DNA from: an uncultured Paracoccus sp.
Lineage (GTDB): Bacteria > Pseudomonadota > Alphaproteobacteria > Rhodobacterales > Rhodobacteraceae
Direction of reading: 5' to 3'
Assembly (NCBI RefSeq): GCF_947487305.1
Contig: NZ_CANKWH010000006.1
Location: 1-64,000 of the forward strand
DNA length: 64,000 nucleotides
Of this stretch, positions 18,506-27,173 are shown one piece after another. The stretch's first letter is position 1; each line of letters opens with the position of its first letter. A program made the position numbers and the translations under genes. The notes beneath the pieces were generated by a model. That model did no database searches. It saw only the letters and a program-made list of their open reading frames with translations, and was not told where the DNA came from.

Positions 18506-19711
18506 TCAGACGCGTTCAATGATCATCGCGATGCCCTGACCGACACCGACGCACATGGTGCAGAGGGCATAGCGCCCGCCGGTGCGATGCAGCTGATACA
18601 TCGCGGTCGTGACCAGCCGCGCCCCCGACATCCCCAGGGGATGACCAAGGGCGATGGCGCCGCCATTGGGGTTCACCCGGTCGGCGTCATCGGGCAGGCC
18701 AAGCTGCCGCAGCACGGCCAGAGCCTGCGCCGCGAAGGCCTCGTTCAATTCTATCACATCCATCTGGTCGAGTGTCATCCCGGCGCGGGCCAGAACCTTC
18801 TGGACCGCCGGGACCGGGCCGATGCCCATGATCCGCGGCTCGACCCCCGCCGCCGCCATGGCGACGATGCGGGCCTTGGGCGTCAGCCCGTGGCGCGCCG
18901 CGGCCTCGCCCGACAGGATCGCCAGCGCCGCCGCACCATCGTTCACGCCCGAGGCATTGCCGGCGGTGACGGTCAGGTCGGGGCCGTTCACGCCCTTCAG
19001 CCGGGCCAGCATCTCGGCCGTGGTGCCAGGGCGGGGGTGTTCGTCCGCCGTGACGACCAGCAGATCGCCCTTGCGCTGCGGGATCGTCACCGGGACGATC
19101 TCGTCGGCAAAGACGCCAGCCGCCTGCGCCGCTTCCCACCGCGCCTGCGAGCGGGCGGCGAAAGCGTCCTGATCGGCGCGGTTGATGCCGAAATCGGCGG
19201 CGACATTGTCGGCCGTCTCGGGCATCGAGTCGGTGCCGAAGGCCCTTTTCAGCGCCGGGTTGGGGAAGCGCCAGCCGATGGTGGTGTCATAGACCGCATT
19301 GGCGCGGGAGAAGGCGCTGTCGGCCTTGGGCATGACGAAGGGCGCGCGGGTCATGCTTTCGACCCCGCCGGCGACCATGAAATCGCAATCGCCCGCCCGG
19401 ATCGCGCGAGCCGCCATGCCCACCGCGTCCATGCCCGAGCCGCAAAGCCGGTTGATCGTGGTGCCCGGCACGTTGATCGGCATCCCGGCCAGCAGCACCG
19501 CCATGCGGGCGACGTTGCGGTTATCCTCGCCCGCCTGATTGGCGCAGCCGAGGATCAGGTCATCGACCGCCGACCAGTCCACATTGGGGTTCCGCTCCAT
19601 CAGCGCCTTCAGCGGCAGGGCCGCCAGATCATCGGCCCGGACCGAGGCCAGCGCCCCGCCATAGCGGCCGATGGGCGTGCGGATGGCGTCGCAGATGAAG
19701 GCGTCGGTCAT
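18506..19711 (-). CDS. paaJ: Thiolase PaaJ (3-oxoadipyl-CoA / 3-oxo-5,6-dehydrosuberyl-CoA thiolase)
   Basis: 401-residue thiolase for the last cleavage steps that release acetyl-CoA. The nucleophilic Cys lies in [16 protein letters not shown] near residue 90, the catalytic His in [11 protein letters not shown] near 350, and the second Cys in [10 protein letters not shown] near 385. GGGGAGA precedes the start. It is the first gene of the long minus-strand paa run. A PaaR-like site (19751) and a spaced inverted repeat (19782-19825) lie upstream. The beta-ketoadipate homologue PcaF has the same motifs, but context favours PaaJ. Confidence 0.92.
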   Translation of the reverse strand: MTDAFICDAIRTPIGRYGGALASVRADDLAALPLKALMERNPNVDWSAVDDLILGCANQAGEDNRNVARMAVLLAGMPINVPGTTINRLCGSGMDAVGMAARAIRAGDCDFMVAGGVESMTRAPFVMPKADSAFSRANAVYDTTIGWRFPNPALKRAFGTDSMPETADNVAADFGINRADQDAFAARSQARWEAAQAAGVFADEIVPVTIPQRKGDLLVVTADEHPRPGTTAEMLARLKGVNGPDLTVTAGNASGVNDGAAALAILSGEAAARHGLTPKARIVAMAAAGVEPRIMGIGPVPAVQKVLARAGMTLDQMDVIELNEAFAAQALAVLRQLGLPDDADRVNPNGGAIALGHPLGMSGARLVTTAMYQLHRTGGRYALCTMCVGVGQGIAMIIERV

Positions 19712-19750
19712 GAAAATCTCCCCTGGTCCGGACGGCGAATCCCCTCATTC

Positions 19751-19766
19751 ACCGACCGCTTGGTCA
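19751..19766. promoter_or_regulatory. Degenerate PaaR-like operator upstream of paaJ
   Basis: ACCGACCGCTTGGTCA contains GACC-4-GGTC, the same spacing found in each half of the perfect palindrome at 8442. It lies 40 bp upstream of paaJ. It would place the minus-strand paa run under the regulator encoded at 11149. Based on similarity only. Confidence 0.5.
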
Positions 19767-19781
19767 GCTTATACCGCGTCA

Positions 19782-19825
19782 ATGCATCACAGAAAAGAAA
19801 ATTCTTGCGGAAATCTGTGATGTAT
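19782..19825. promoter_or_regulatory. Spaced inverted repeat between paaJ and paaX (candidate regulator site)
   Basis: Arms ATGCATCACAGA and TCTGTGATGTAT match at 11 of 12 positions and are separated by 20 nt of A-rich sequence. They lie 70-114 bp upstream of paaJ and beside the PaaX-type regulator gene. The long spacing is reminiscent of dimeric PaaX/GntR-like sites. Assignment to PaaX is inference. Confidence 0.45.
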
Positions 19826-19862
19826 TAAGGGCAGCACTCTCCCCTGCCCTCTTTTCAACGGC

Positions 19863-20708
19863 TTAGGAGGCCAGAACACCGGCCAAACGCGCCTCGGTCT
19901 GCGGCGTCCGCGCGGGCAGAAGCCCGCCCACCCCCTCGAAATGCGCAGCCACATAGCGTTCCGCCTGCGGCGTCAGCGCCGCGTAAAGACCCCGGAACAG
20001 CGCGCGCGCCTCCTGCCCTTTCCAGCCGGGCGGCAGCGCCCCTTGCGGCAGGCGCGGGTCGCGCAGCATCACGCCCCGGTAGACATGAACCAGCAGCAGC
20101 CGCGCCACCAGCGCGGTCAGGTCGGCCAGCCCGCCATCGGGCGCGATCCCGGCCAGATCCCCGAAGCGCGCCAGCAGATCGCGGTAGCGCAGGTCCAGAT
20201 CCGACAGGTCCCAGAACTGCGCCACTTCGCCCAGCACCGGCGGATCAGCGGCAGGAAAACAGATCGCACCCTCGGGCGCGGGCCGGCCCCGGTCGGGCCT
20301 GATCCAGACCGGCCCGCCCATATGCCCCAGCCGCAGGCCCCGCGCCGCCTCGGGCGTCATCGCCGGCGCGTGCAAAATCTGCCAGCCCCGCGCCGGCTTG
20401 TCCTCGGCGTAGAGCAGCGCGGCGGCGGCGTCGAATTCCTGCCGGGCCGAGGCATCCAGCCGGTAATAGCTGCGCCGCCCCGCCCGCTCGCCGGTCAGTC
20501 GATGCGCGGCGACCAGCCTCGAGACGGCGGTGCGCACCAGCGATTCATTGATGCCGACCTCGCCGCAGATCGCGATCAGCGTGCCGGTCCACAACACGCC
20601 TCCGCGCGGCACCACGACATCGCCATAGACGGTCACGATGAACCCGGCCGAGCGGATATCCAGCCCATCCAGCAGCCCGGCGATGATGTCCCTGTCTGCG
20701 GAAGACAA
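19863..20708 (-). CDS. paaX: PaaX-family transcriptional regulator
   Basis: 281-residue regulator. The N-terminal winged helix (residues about 15-75) includes GINESLVRTAVSRLVAAHRL and GRRSYYRL. It is followed by the PaaX central domain (RGWQILHAP) and the C-terminal PaaX domain (HVYRGVMLRDPRLP, PPGWKG). PaaX represses paa genes and responds to phenylacetyl-CoA. It lies 152 bp upstream of the paaJ start on the same strand. Having both a PaaX and a TetR-type regulator in one paa cluster is notable. Its length is slightly below that of E. coli PaaX (316). Confidence 0.88.
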   Translation of the reverse strand: MSSADRDIIAGLLDGLDIRSAGFIVTVYGDVVVPRGGVLWTGTLIAICGEVGINESLVRTAVSRLVAAHRLTGERAGRRSYYRLDASARQEFDAAAALLYAEDKPARGWQILHAPAMTPEAARGLRLGHMGGPVWIRPDRGRPAPEGAICFPAADPPVLGEVAQFWDLSDLDLRYRDLLARFGDLAGIAPDGGLADLTALVARLLLVHVYRGVMLRDPRLPQGALPPGWKGQEARALFRGLYAALTPQAERYVAAHFEGVGGLLPARTPQTEARLAGVLAS

Positions 20709-20785
20709 TCCGTCACACCTTTGCGGTCATTCAGGCGATATCTGTAAGGCTTTGCCCCTCACCCTGCCAAGGGTTTCGTCGCGAC

Positions 20786-21805
20786 CTATCCCGCCAGTGC
20801 CTCGAGCCGCACCGCCGTCTCGGGCATCCGCGACAGGCTGGCCGCGATCCGCTCGCGCCATTTCGGCCCGCGATCCAGCGCCTCCTCATAGGCTTCGGCC
20901 AGATCCTCGGGACGGTCAAGGGCCAGCGCGTCGATCAGGAAGGCCGCCTGCATCCGGTCCTTCTCGGCCTTCAGCCGGTCATCCTTGCGGCGCCGGTCGG
21001 CGACGATCAGCTTGTGGATGGCAAAGCGTTCCGGGCGCGGGATCTGCACCAGCACGCCATTGCGATAGGGCAGCGCGGCGGCGATCGGCTCGGCGATGAG
21101 ATAGTTCAGGTGATGCAGCGCCTGCGCCTCGACCCCGAGCGCGGGCAGGGGCCGCAGCCCCTCCTCGGCATCGAAGGCCGGGGTCAGGAATTCGATCAGC
21201 GTGTTGCCCGTGGTCTGCTTCCAGCGCCACGTCTTGCCCGGCTGAAGGCTCGGCACCGGGGCGAAGGCGAAATCCCCCAGCACCTCCTGCACCGGCGGGC
21301 TGGCGGCATCCTCCAGCGCCAGCGACAGGCGCTCGAAGCTGGCGATGTCGATATCGTCGGTCTGCGCGGTCTGGCTCAGGTCATAGCGCAGGTTCAGCTC
21401 GCCCTCGTAAAGCCGGAAGGCATGGGTGCCGATGACCGTGCCGCCAAGGCGGAACACCCCCGACCCGGCCAGCGCGGCCATCAGGCTGCCGGTGGTCGGA
21501 TCGAGACCCAGAAACCCCTCGGCGCGCAAGAGCCGCACCAGCCTTGCGCGGTTGCGCCGGCGGGTCTGGGCATCGTCGCGCGCGGCGCGATGCGCCGCGA
21601 GCCGGGCGCCAAGCTCGGGGCTGTCCTCGCCGATATAGTGCTTGCGGACATCGGTGCCGACGCGGAAGCTGTCATACCAATAGGCCCGGCCATTGCGCTC
21701 GACCCGCGTGGGGGTGCCGCGCAACGCGCTGACCGCCTCGTCCTTCAGCCCGCGCAGCAGGTCGTGATAGGCGGCATGGGCAATCGGGCTGTGGCGCTGG
21801 ATCAT
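20786..21805 (-). CDS. GSU2403-type nucleotidyltransferase-fold protein
   Basis: 339-residue protein that I recognise by overall pattern as the GSU2403-like nucleotidyltransferase family. The N-terminus MIQRHSPIAHAAYHDLL and YYIGE-like segment (RKHYIGEDSPEL) precede a basic linker. The fold core has GGTVIGTHAFRLYEGEL near residue 125 and TDDIDIASFE near 150, the DxD metal pair of Pol-beta-type enzymes. The C-terminal half is helical and charged. The biochemical role is unknown. It stands alone on the minus strand, with an unusual palindrome cluster just upstream (21816-21885). It may be a nucleic-acid- or protein-modifying enzyme, possibly defence related, but nothing here proves that. Confidence 0.7.
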   Translation of the reverse strand: MIQRHSPIAHAAYHDLLRGLKDEAVSALRGTPTRVERNGRAYWYDSFRVGTDVRKHYIGEDSPELGARLAAHRAARDDAQTRRRNRARLVRLLRAEGFLGLDPTTGSLMAALAGSGVFRLGGTVIGTHAFRLYEGELNLRYDLSQTAQTDDIDIASFERLSLALEDAASPPVQEVLGDFAFAPVPSLQPGKTWRWKQTTGNTLIEFLTPAFDAEEGLRPLPALGVEAQALHHLNYLIAEPIAAALPYRNGVLVQIPRPERFAIHKLIVADRRRKDDRLKAEKDRMQAAFLIDALALDRPEDLAEAYEEALDRGPKWRERIAASLSRMPETAVRLEALAG

Positions 21806-21815
21806 GGAAAGGCCG

Positions 21816-21885
21816 TGTTCAACAATCGTCTGGACTGTTGAATACAGTCATGTTCAACAGATCGCAAGACTGTTGAACATGACTG
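21816..21885. promoter_or_regulatory. Palindrome cluster upstream of the nucleotidyltransferase-fold gene
   Basis: Four copies of a TGTTCAACA-like half site form two inverted pairs. The distal pair is a perfect 16-bp inverted repeat, CAGTCATGTTCAACAG (21845-21860) and CTGTTGAACATGACTG (21870-21885), with a 9-nt spacer. The proximal pair is TTCAACA (21818-21824) and TGTTGAA (21836-21842). The cluster fills the 88-bp gap between the ExoP-like gene and the nucleotidyltransferase-fold gene, 11-80 bp upstream of the latter's start. There is no T-tract, so an operator is more likely than a terminator. Confidence 0.7.
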
Positions 21886-21893
21886 CCCGGTCT

Positions 21894-24098
21894 CTACCCC
21901 TCGCGGTTATACTGCTGGAACCCCGCCGATCGTGTGGCGGTGAATACCGCGCCGATCAGCTTGGGCCGCAGCGCGCCGCTGGCCGAGACGGTGGCCTCGG
22001 CGGGGCGCAGCGCATCCTCGCCCCAGCGCAGCGCCAGAATCGCGCCATCGATCAGCCCGGCGGCGGTCTCGGCCTCGGCCCGGTCCGACAACGGCGGCAG
22101 GATCACCAGCACCTGATCCAGATCGCCGCGCAAGGCCCCCATCAGCCCGGCCAGCCGCTGCTGCTCGGCCCGGTCCAGCAGGTCGGCACCCTCGGCCAGC
22201 CCGAGGATCAGCGGCGCCCCCGGCTGCGCGCCCTCGCGAAACCGCGCCAGATCCGGTTCCGCCGTGGGATCGCCAAGCGTGATCCGCCCAGGCAGCTCCG
22301 CCGACAGGCTGCCCGCGCGCGGGTCCAGATCGACCAGCGCCACCCGGCTGCCCCGGTCGCAGAGACCCTGCGCCAGCCAGCCGGCCAGCACCGCCCGACC
22401 CTCGCCGCGCCGGATCGAGGTGACGCCGGTGATCAGCGCCGCCTCGCCGGTCTTGCGGCGCTGCAATTCGGCGATCAGGTTGCGCAGCGTATCGGCGGCC
22501 TCGCCGCTGTCACGCGCGGGCGGGACCAGCATCCCCTTGAAGCCGCGCAGACGCCGCCGCAGCAGCGGCACGCCCGGCACGAAGCCCAGGTACCGCAGCC
22601 CCAGCCCCTCGCCCAGATCGCTGACCCGGCGCAGGCGGTTGTCCATCACCTCGCGCAGGAAGGCGAGGCCCGAGCCCAGCACCAGCCCGCCGAAGATCGT
22701 CAGGATCAACAGCCGCTTGGCATTGGGCGAGGAGACCTGATCGGGCGGCACGGCGCGGGCGATGACGCGCGCCGGGGCGCGCTGGAAGGTCTCGCGCTGC
22801 GAGGCCGAGATCATCTCTTGCGCCATGGTCACATACTGGCTGCGCTTGGCATCGGCATCGCGTTCCAACTCGCGCAACCGGATCGATTTCTCGGCATCGG
22901 CATTGGCGCGGGCGCGCAGGTCCTCGACCTGCGCCTCGGTGGCGGCAATCTCGCGCCGCGTGGCCTCCTGCTGGGTGTCCAGCCGTTCGGCAATCTGGGC
23001 GGCCTCCTCCAGCATCAGGTCGCGCAGCTGGGTCTGGTCCTGCCGGTTGCGGGCGACGGAATCGCTGTTCGCGCCAAAGCGGCTAGCCAGATCACGCTCT
23101 TCCGCGACCAGTCCGGCATAGCGGGTCTGGAAGTCCTTCAGCGCCGGGCTCGCCACATCGCCGCCAAGCGTGCCGTCCATCAGCGCGGCGACGGAATCGG
23201 TGCCGGCAATGCCCTTGATCTTGTCGGACTTGGTGGCGATCTCGATCAGCTGCGAGCGCAGGCGGATCAGCCGGTCGGTTGCATCCGACAGTTCCGCCTC
23301 GGACGGCAGCACGTCGTCGCGCATGGTGAAAAGATCGTTCTCGCGTCGGTATTCCGTTACCTTCACATCGGCCTTCTGCACCTCGTCGCCCAAGACCGCC
23401 ACGCGCTGGTCCAGCCAGCCGGCGATGCGCCGGGTATCCGACAGCGCCGCGTCCGAGGACACCTGGAAATAGGCGTCGATCAGCGTGTTCACCGCCTCCA
23501 TCGCGAAGACCGGGTCCTCGGAAGTGTTAGAAATGTCGATGACATAGGTGCCGCCGTCGCGGGTGATGTCGAAATCCTGCATCATCTCGCGCCGGATGCC
23601 CTCGCGCCGGGTGGCCTCGATATTCTCGGCACTCTCGGCGCTCGGGGCTTCCTCGTCGTCCCCGCCCAGAAGATCGCCGAGCGCGGCGAAGGTCCGGCCG
23701 ATCAGGCCGGGTGCCTCGTCCTCCGCCACGACCTCGAAAAGGCCCAGATCTTCGGCGGCCTGCGTCGTCACCTCGCGCGAGGACAGAACCTTCAGCTCGC
23801 TGTCGACGACCAGCGCGTCCGACAGCAACAGCGTCGGCGATTCCGGGCCAGAGAGCGAGTTCGAGATGCGCGGATCGACCACCAGCTCGGCCCGGGCGGT
23901 GTATTTCGGCGTGGCCAGCAGCACATAGACCAGCGCCGGAAGTGTCAGGGCCAGTGTCACCCCGGCGATCAGCCGCCAGCGTCGGCCAAGGCCGCCGCGC
24001 AGCGCGCGCAGCGTCGAGGCCAGATCGACCTCGGGCACCGCCTCGGGGTCGCGGTTGACGCCGTCGCGGCGCCAGAAGGGTCCATCGCTCTGGATCAT
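21894..24098 (-). CDS. Wzz/ExoP-type polysaccharide co-polymerase with degenerate kinase domain
   Basis: 734-residue inner-membrane protein that controls polysaccharide chain length or export. A Wzz domain spans residues about 20-480: first membrane helix near 42-62, long periplasmic coiled-coil region, second helix near 463-482. A cytoplasmic BY-kinase-like domain follows (about 490-734). The expected P-loop reads GVTSIRRGEGRAVLAG near residue 560, so the Walker A Lys and Ser/Thr are replaced (GEGRAV instead of GEGKST). Walker A-prime VALVDLDPRAG is kept. There is no C-terminal tyrosine cluster, only one Tyr near the end. This suggests a pseudokinase. It is last in the minus arm of the polysaccharide locus, overlapping the sulfotransferase gene by 4 nt. 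Confidence 0.87.
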   Translation of the reverse strand: MIQSDGPFWRRDGVNRDPEAVPEVDLASTLRALRGGLGRRWRLIAGVTLALTLPALVYVLLATPKYTARAELVVDPRISNSLSGPESPTLLLSDALVVDSELKVLSSREVTTQAAEDLGLFEVVAEDEAPGLIGRTFAALGDLLGGDDEEAPSAESAENIEATRREGIRREMMQDFDITRDGGTYVIDISNTSEDPVFAMEAVNTLIDAYFQVSSDAALSDTRRIAGWLDQRVAVLGDEVQKADVKVTEYRRENDLFTMRDDVLPSEAELSDATDRLIRLRSQLIEIATKSDKIKGIAGTDSVAALMDGTLGGDVASPALKDFQTRYAGLVAEERDLASRFGANSDSVARNRQDQTQLRDLMLEEAAQIAERLDTQQEATRREIAATEAQVEDLRARANADAEKSIRLRELERDADAKRSQYVTMAQEMISASQRETFQRAPARVIARAVPPDQVSSPNAKRLLILTIFGGLVLGSGLAFLREVMDNRLRRVSDLGEGLGLRYLGFVPGVPLLRRRLRGFKGMLVPPARDSGEAADTLRNLIAELQRRKTGEAALITGVTSIRRGEGRAVLAGWLAQGLCDRGSRVALVDLDPRAGSLSAELPGRITLGDPTAEPDLARFREGAQPGAPLILGLAEGADLLDRAEQQRLAGLMGALRGDLDQVLVILPPLSDRAEAETAAGLIDGAILALRWGEDALRPAEATVSASGALRPKLIGAVFTATRSAGFQQYNREG

Positions 24099-24955
24099 GC
24101 GGCATCCTCGCGGGCGCGCGCCGGCAGGCCGGGCGCGATTTCACGGGCAAGCTGGTAAAGCTCCAGATCGGGGGCGCAGAGGGCGCGAAGCCGATCCATC
24201 TGATCATCAGTCAGTTGAACGGGGCGATCCTCGGCCATGTTGTAATGCGGGATGCGCGGGCGCGGGCCGAAGATGCGGGCGAAATCGCTGGCAAAGCCCG
24301 GCAGGTCATCCAGAAAGCCGATCAGGGTGAACCGCTGCATGTTCCGCCGCGCCAGTTCCAGCGCCTCGGCCTCCTCATCCGGCGTTACCGTCGCCATGCC
24401 GCTGAAATAGCGCAGCTTGTGCAGCGCCTTGCGCCGGCCCTCGGCGCTGTCGAGGAAGGCGTCGAAATCGCCGGTAAAGGTGCCGCTGCGCTTGTCCATG
24501 CGATAGTTGGAAATCGTCCGCGCCACCGGGTCGCGCAGGATGGTGACATAGCGGTAACGGTCGCCAAAATGCTGCCATGCGGTCTCGGACCAGAGGAAAT
24601 GGCCGTGGATCAGCGTCGCCTGATGGGCCATGTGCATCAGGACCAGCGCCTCGCGGAAGCGGGTCGTGGCCTCGGCATTCGGGCCCTCGTCATGGAAGGA
24701 CAGATCGTCCTGCCCGGTGGCCTGCATCGCCAGCGCCCGACGGATCGAGGGCGAGTCGAGGATGCCGATCTTGCGATGCAGCGGCACGGTTGCATAGAGC
24801 GCCTCGGAGACCGAGGTGCCGCCGCATTTCGGCACATGCAGGAAGACGCAGGGCGCACTGAGGCTCTGGCCTGCGACGGTGCGCAGGGACCGCCCGGCAT
24901 AGAGCCTCGAGCGTTGCTTGAAACGGGCGAAGGGAGGAAGTTCTCTCATGGTCAC
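24095..24955 (-). CDS. Sulfotransferase-family protein (type 2)
   Basis: 286-residue predicted PAPS-dependent sulfotransferase. The 5'-phosphosulfate-binding loop HVPKCGGTS begins near residue 40. The 3'-phosphate motif appears as TILRDPVARTISNYRMDK near 138. A HGHFLW segment lies between, as in the carbohydrate-sulfotransferase-like group. It lies between the ExoQ-like polymerase and the ExoP-like gene, with 4-nt overlaps on both sides, so it likely modifies the polysaccharide. The acceptor is not predictable. Confidence 0.8.
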   Translation of the reverse strand: MTMRELPPFARFKQRSRLYAGRSLRTVAGQSLSAPCVFLHVPKCGGTSVSEALYATVPLHRKIGILDSPSIRRALAMQATGQDDLSFHDEGPNAEATTRFREALVLMHMAHQATLIHGHFLWSETAWQHFGDRYRYVTILRDPVARTISNYRMDKRSGTFTGDFDAFLDSAEGRRKALHKLRYFSGMATVTPDEEAEALELARRNMQRFTLIGFLDDLPGFASDFARIFGPRPRIPHYNMAEDRPVQLTDDQMDRLRALCAPDLELYQLAREIAPGLPARAREDAA

Positions 24956-26256
24956 TCTTTACGCTTGGGATGAAGGTCGGCCCGGCGAAGCTGCCCGAGG
25001 CTGACCCCCATCATGATCATCCAGCCCAGCATCAACTCGTGCTGGCGGTAGAGATAGGGTTCGACCAGTGCCAGGTTCAGCGGCCAGAGCACGGTCACGA
25101 GACAGCCGGCGGCAAAGACCGAACCGGACCAGCGCCACAGCCGAAGGGCCCGGCGCAGGGTGGTGATGACCAGCGCCAGGATGGCGATGATCCCGATGAA
25201 GCCGGTGCCGATGCCCACATCGGCGATGAAGTCGTGGAAGGTGGGCGCGGTCGCCCCGGCCTGCAGGACGAGGAAATGCAGGTGCTCGAACCGCGGCGCG
25301 GCCCAGAAAGCGCCGAAGCCATAGCCGATCAGCGGCACCTTGGCGATCTCGCCGGCGGCGATGGCCCAAAGCTCGGTCCGGCCGGTCAGGGTCGCGTCCT
25401 TGCCGGTCGAGGCGAACAAGGCCGCCGCCGGGTCGAAATCGGCCAGCGCCATCAGCGCCGGGGCCAGCGCCACGGTCAGGATGATCGCGCCGATCGCGCC
25501 ATAGCGCAGCCAGCCCGGCAGCCGGTTGCGCGCCAGCAGCAGCAGAAGGCCGAGATAAAGCGGCAGCAGCAAGACCGCCGTCATCGATTTCGACAGGATC
25601 ACCGCGATCATGCAGAGAACCAGCGCCGGCAGCGCCGCCCGCCGCGCGAGGGCCGGCACCTGCGTCCGGGGCGCCAGCAGAAAGATCATCGCGATCAGCG
25701 CGCAAAGACCCGAATAATGGCCCAGCATGTTCTTGTTGGTATAGATCCCCAGCAGACCGCCCACATCGCTGTAGAGCGGCCGGGTGATCGCCCCGCCGCT
25801 GGCATAGTTCAGCATCGAGGCCAGCGCGCCGGCGAAGGTGGTCGCAAAGACCAGCAGCATCAGCCGGCGCGGGTCGAATCGCCAGCCGAGGAAGCAGGCG
25901 ATCAGCACCGACATGGTGATCTGGACTCCACCGACCAGCGTGGTCCTCGGCGCGACCGACCAGACCACCGAGATCAGGCAGATGGCGGGATAGAGCAGAT
26001 AGACCCAGTTCCGGGTCAGCAGCCGGAAGAAGGCCGGCCAGACCGACAGGATGCGCAGCACCGTCAGCCCATAGATCAGCGCCCAGAGGGCAGAGCTGAC
26101 CCCCCAGCGATTGGGAATGTCTCCGGCGGTGATCAGCACCAACAGCGCCAGACCGACATCCAGCAGGACCCACAGCGACCGCTGCCCCGGACGGGACAGG
26201 CCGGCACCCGGCAACTCGGTCCGCTGCGGGATGTTTTCTGCCGTCACACCGACCAA
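24952..26256 (-). CDS. O-antigen ligase / ExoQ-like polysaccharide polymerase
   Basis: 434-residue integral membrane protein with about ten to twelve hydrophobic segments. The large periplasmic loop typical of the Wzy/WaaL/ExoQ superfamily falls around residues 280-335 (LTGRTELWAIAAGEIAKVP and GYGFGAFW, key Arg and Glu in the loop). In ExoQ-type systems it polymerises lipid-linked repeats at the outer face of the inner membrane. The start ATG at 26256 overlaps the upstream sulfotransferase gene by 13 nt. The neighbouring ExoP-like protein is its usual partner. Confidence 0.82.
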   Translation of the reverse strand: MVGVTAENIPQRTELPGAGLSRPGQRSLWVLLDVGLALLVLITAGDIPNRWGVSSALWALIYGLTVLRILSVWPAFFRLLTRNWVYLLYPAICLISVVWSVAPRTTLVGGVQITMSVLIACFLGWRFDPRRLMLLVFATTFAGALASMLNYASGGAITRPLYSDVGGLLGIYTNKNMLGHYSGLCALIAMIFLLAPRTQVPALARRAALPALVLCMIAVILSKSMTAVLLLPLYLGLLLLLARNRLPGWLRYGAIGAIILTVALAPALMALADFDPAAALFASTGKDATLTGRTELWAIAAGEIAKVPLIGYGFGAFWAAPRFEHLHFLVLQAGATAPTFHDFIADVGIGTGFIGIIAILALVITTLRRALRLWRWSGSVFAAGCLVTVLWPLNLALVEPYLYRQHELMLGWMIMMGVSLGQLRRADLHPKRKE

Positions 26257-27146
26257 TGCGCCTGCTCCATCCCGGTCATGGCGCGGAACTGCGCCGCGTC
26301 CTCGGCCAGATCGGTGCGCATCCGCGCCAGCAGCGCCTCGGGGAAGGCCGGGGGCCGCCGTTCAGGGCCGCGCGCCAGAAGCCTGCGGATCGCCGCGCGG
26401 CTGCGATGGCCGAAAAGCCCGGTCAGCACCGGGCGCAATGGCCCATGCGCCAGTTTCAGCACCCCACGCGGCACCCGCGACAGCTCGCCGCCGCCATTTT
26501 CCCGGTTGAGCGCGTCGATCTGCATCGGCGCGGCGCCGATATGGGCCAGAACCCGGTCGATCTGCCCCTGCGGATCGGCGATCAGCGCGTCGAAATCGAC
26601 GATCAGCATCTGCCCGCCGTCGAAATGCGCGCGCCACAGGTCCAGCTGCCTTGCATAGCAGCTGGCGTCGATCAGGCTCAGATACTCGTGACTGTCGGGC
26701 AGATCGCCGGGGGGCATGTCGAGCAGCCCCATGGTCCAGCTGTGGCCATATTGCGAGACCGCCCGGCGCAGCGGATCGCGCACCAGGTAGATCAGCCGCG
26801 CCTTGGGCGCATGGCGGGCGACGCGCTCGGGCACGCCGGGAAAATCCCGGCCCTTGGCATAGTTCGGGCTGGCCTCGCCCCAAAGCGCACGGGCCGGGTC
26901 GAACTGTTGCCGATACCAGTCGGCGCCCTGCGGCCAGTTCTTCTCGGCGATGAAATAGTCGGTCTCCTTGTCCCGCGCCATCGAGATGGCGGGATGGCGG
27001 GACAGCAGGCCATGCAGCGTGGTGGTGCCGGCGCGCATGGCGCCCAGCACGATGAAATCGACCGGCGCCCGGCGGGTGCGGGGCGCGATAGCCATGTTCG
27101 CCGGCCCAGCCTGCTCGGCCGCCCTGATCTTCGTCTCGCTCGTCAT
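26244..27146 (-). CDS. Sulfotransferase-family protein (type 1)
   Basis: 300-residue predicted PAPS-dependent sulfotransferase, second in the locus and not close to the first in sequence. The phosphosulfate loop VLGAMRAGTTTLHGLL lies near residues 33-48, and the 3'-phosphate motif LIYLVRDPLRRAVSQYGH near 118. The body resembles heparan-sulfate-type sulfotransferases (EASPNYAKG). It is 27 nt downstream of the PIG-L deacetylase gene. A deacetylase followed by a sulfotransferase could N-sulfate an amino sugar, as in heparan modification; this is inference. Confidence 0.82.
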   Translation of the reverse strand: MTSETKIRAAEQAGPANMAIAPRTRRAPVDFIVLGAMRAGTTTLHGLLSRHPAISMARDKETDYFIAEKNWPQGADWYRQQFDPARALWGEASPNYAKGRDFPGVPERVARHAPKARLIYLVRDPLRRAVSQYGHSWTMGLLDMPPGDLPDSHEYLSLIDASCYARQLDLWRAHFDGGQMLIVDFDALIADPQGQIDRVLAHIGAAPMQIDALNRENGGGELSRVPRGVLKLAHGPLRPVLTGLFGHRSRAAIRRLLARGPERRPPAFPEALLARMRTDLAEDAAQFRAMTGMEQAHWSV

Positions 27147-27173
27147 CTGGATCTCAGTGCTTGTCCATGCGGC

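Noticed and set aside
17543-19828. 761-codon plus-strand frame opposite paaA and paaJ
   Set aside because: Covers two unmistakable genes on the other strand; His/Arg/Gly-rich shadow without motifs.
21804-24158. 784-codon plus-strand frame opposite the ExoP-like gene
   Set aside because: Runs through the palindrome cluster and lacks any domain; the minus strand has Wzz landmarks and normal codon use.
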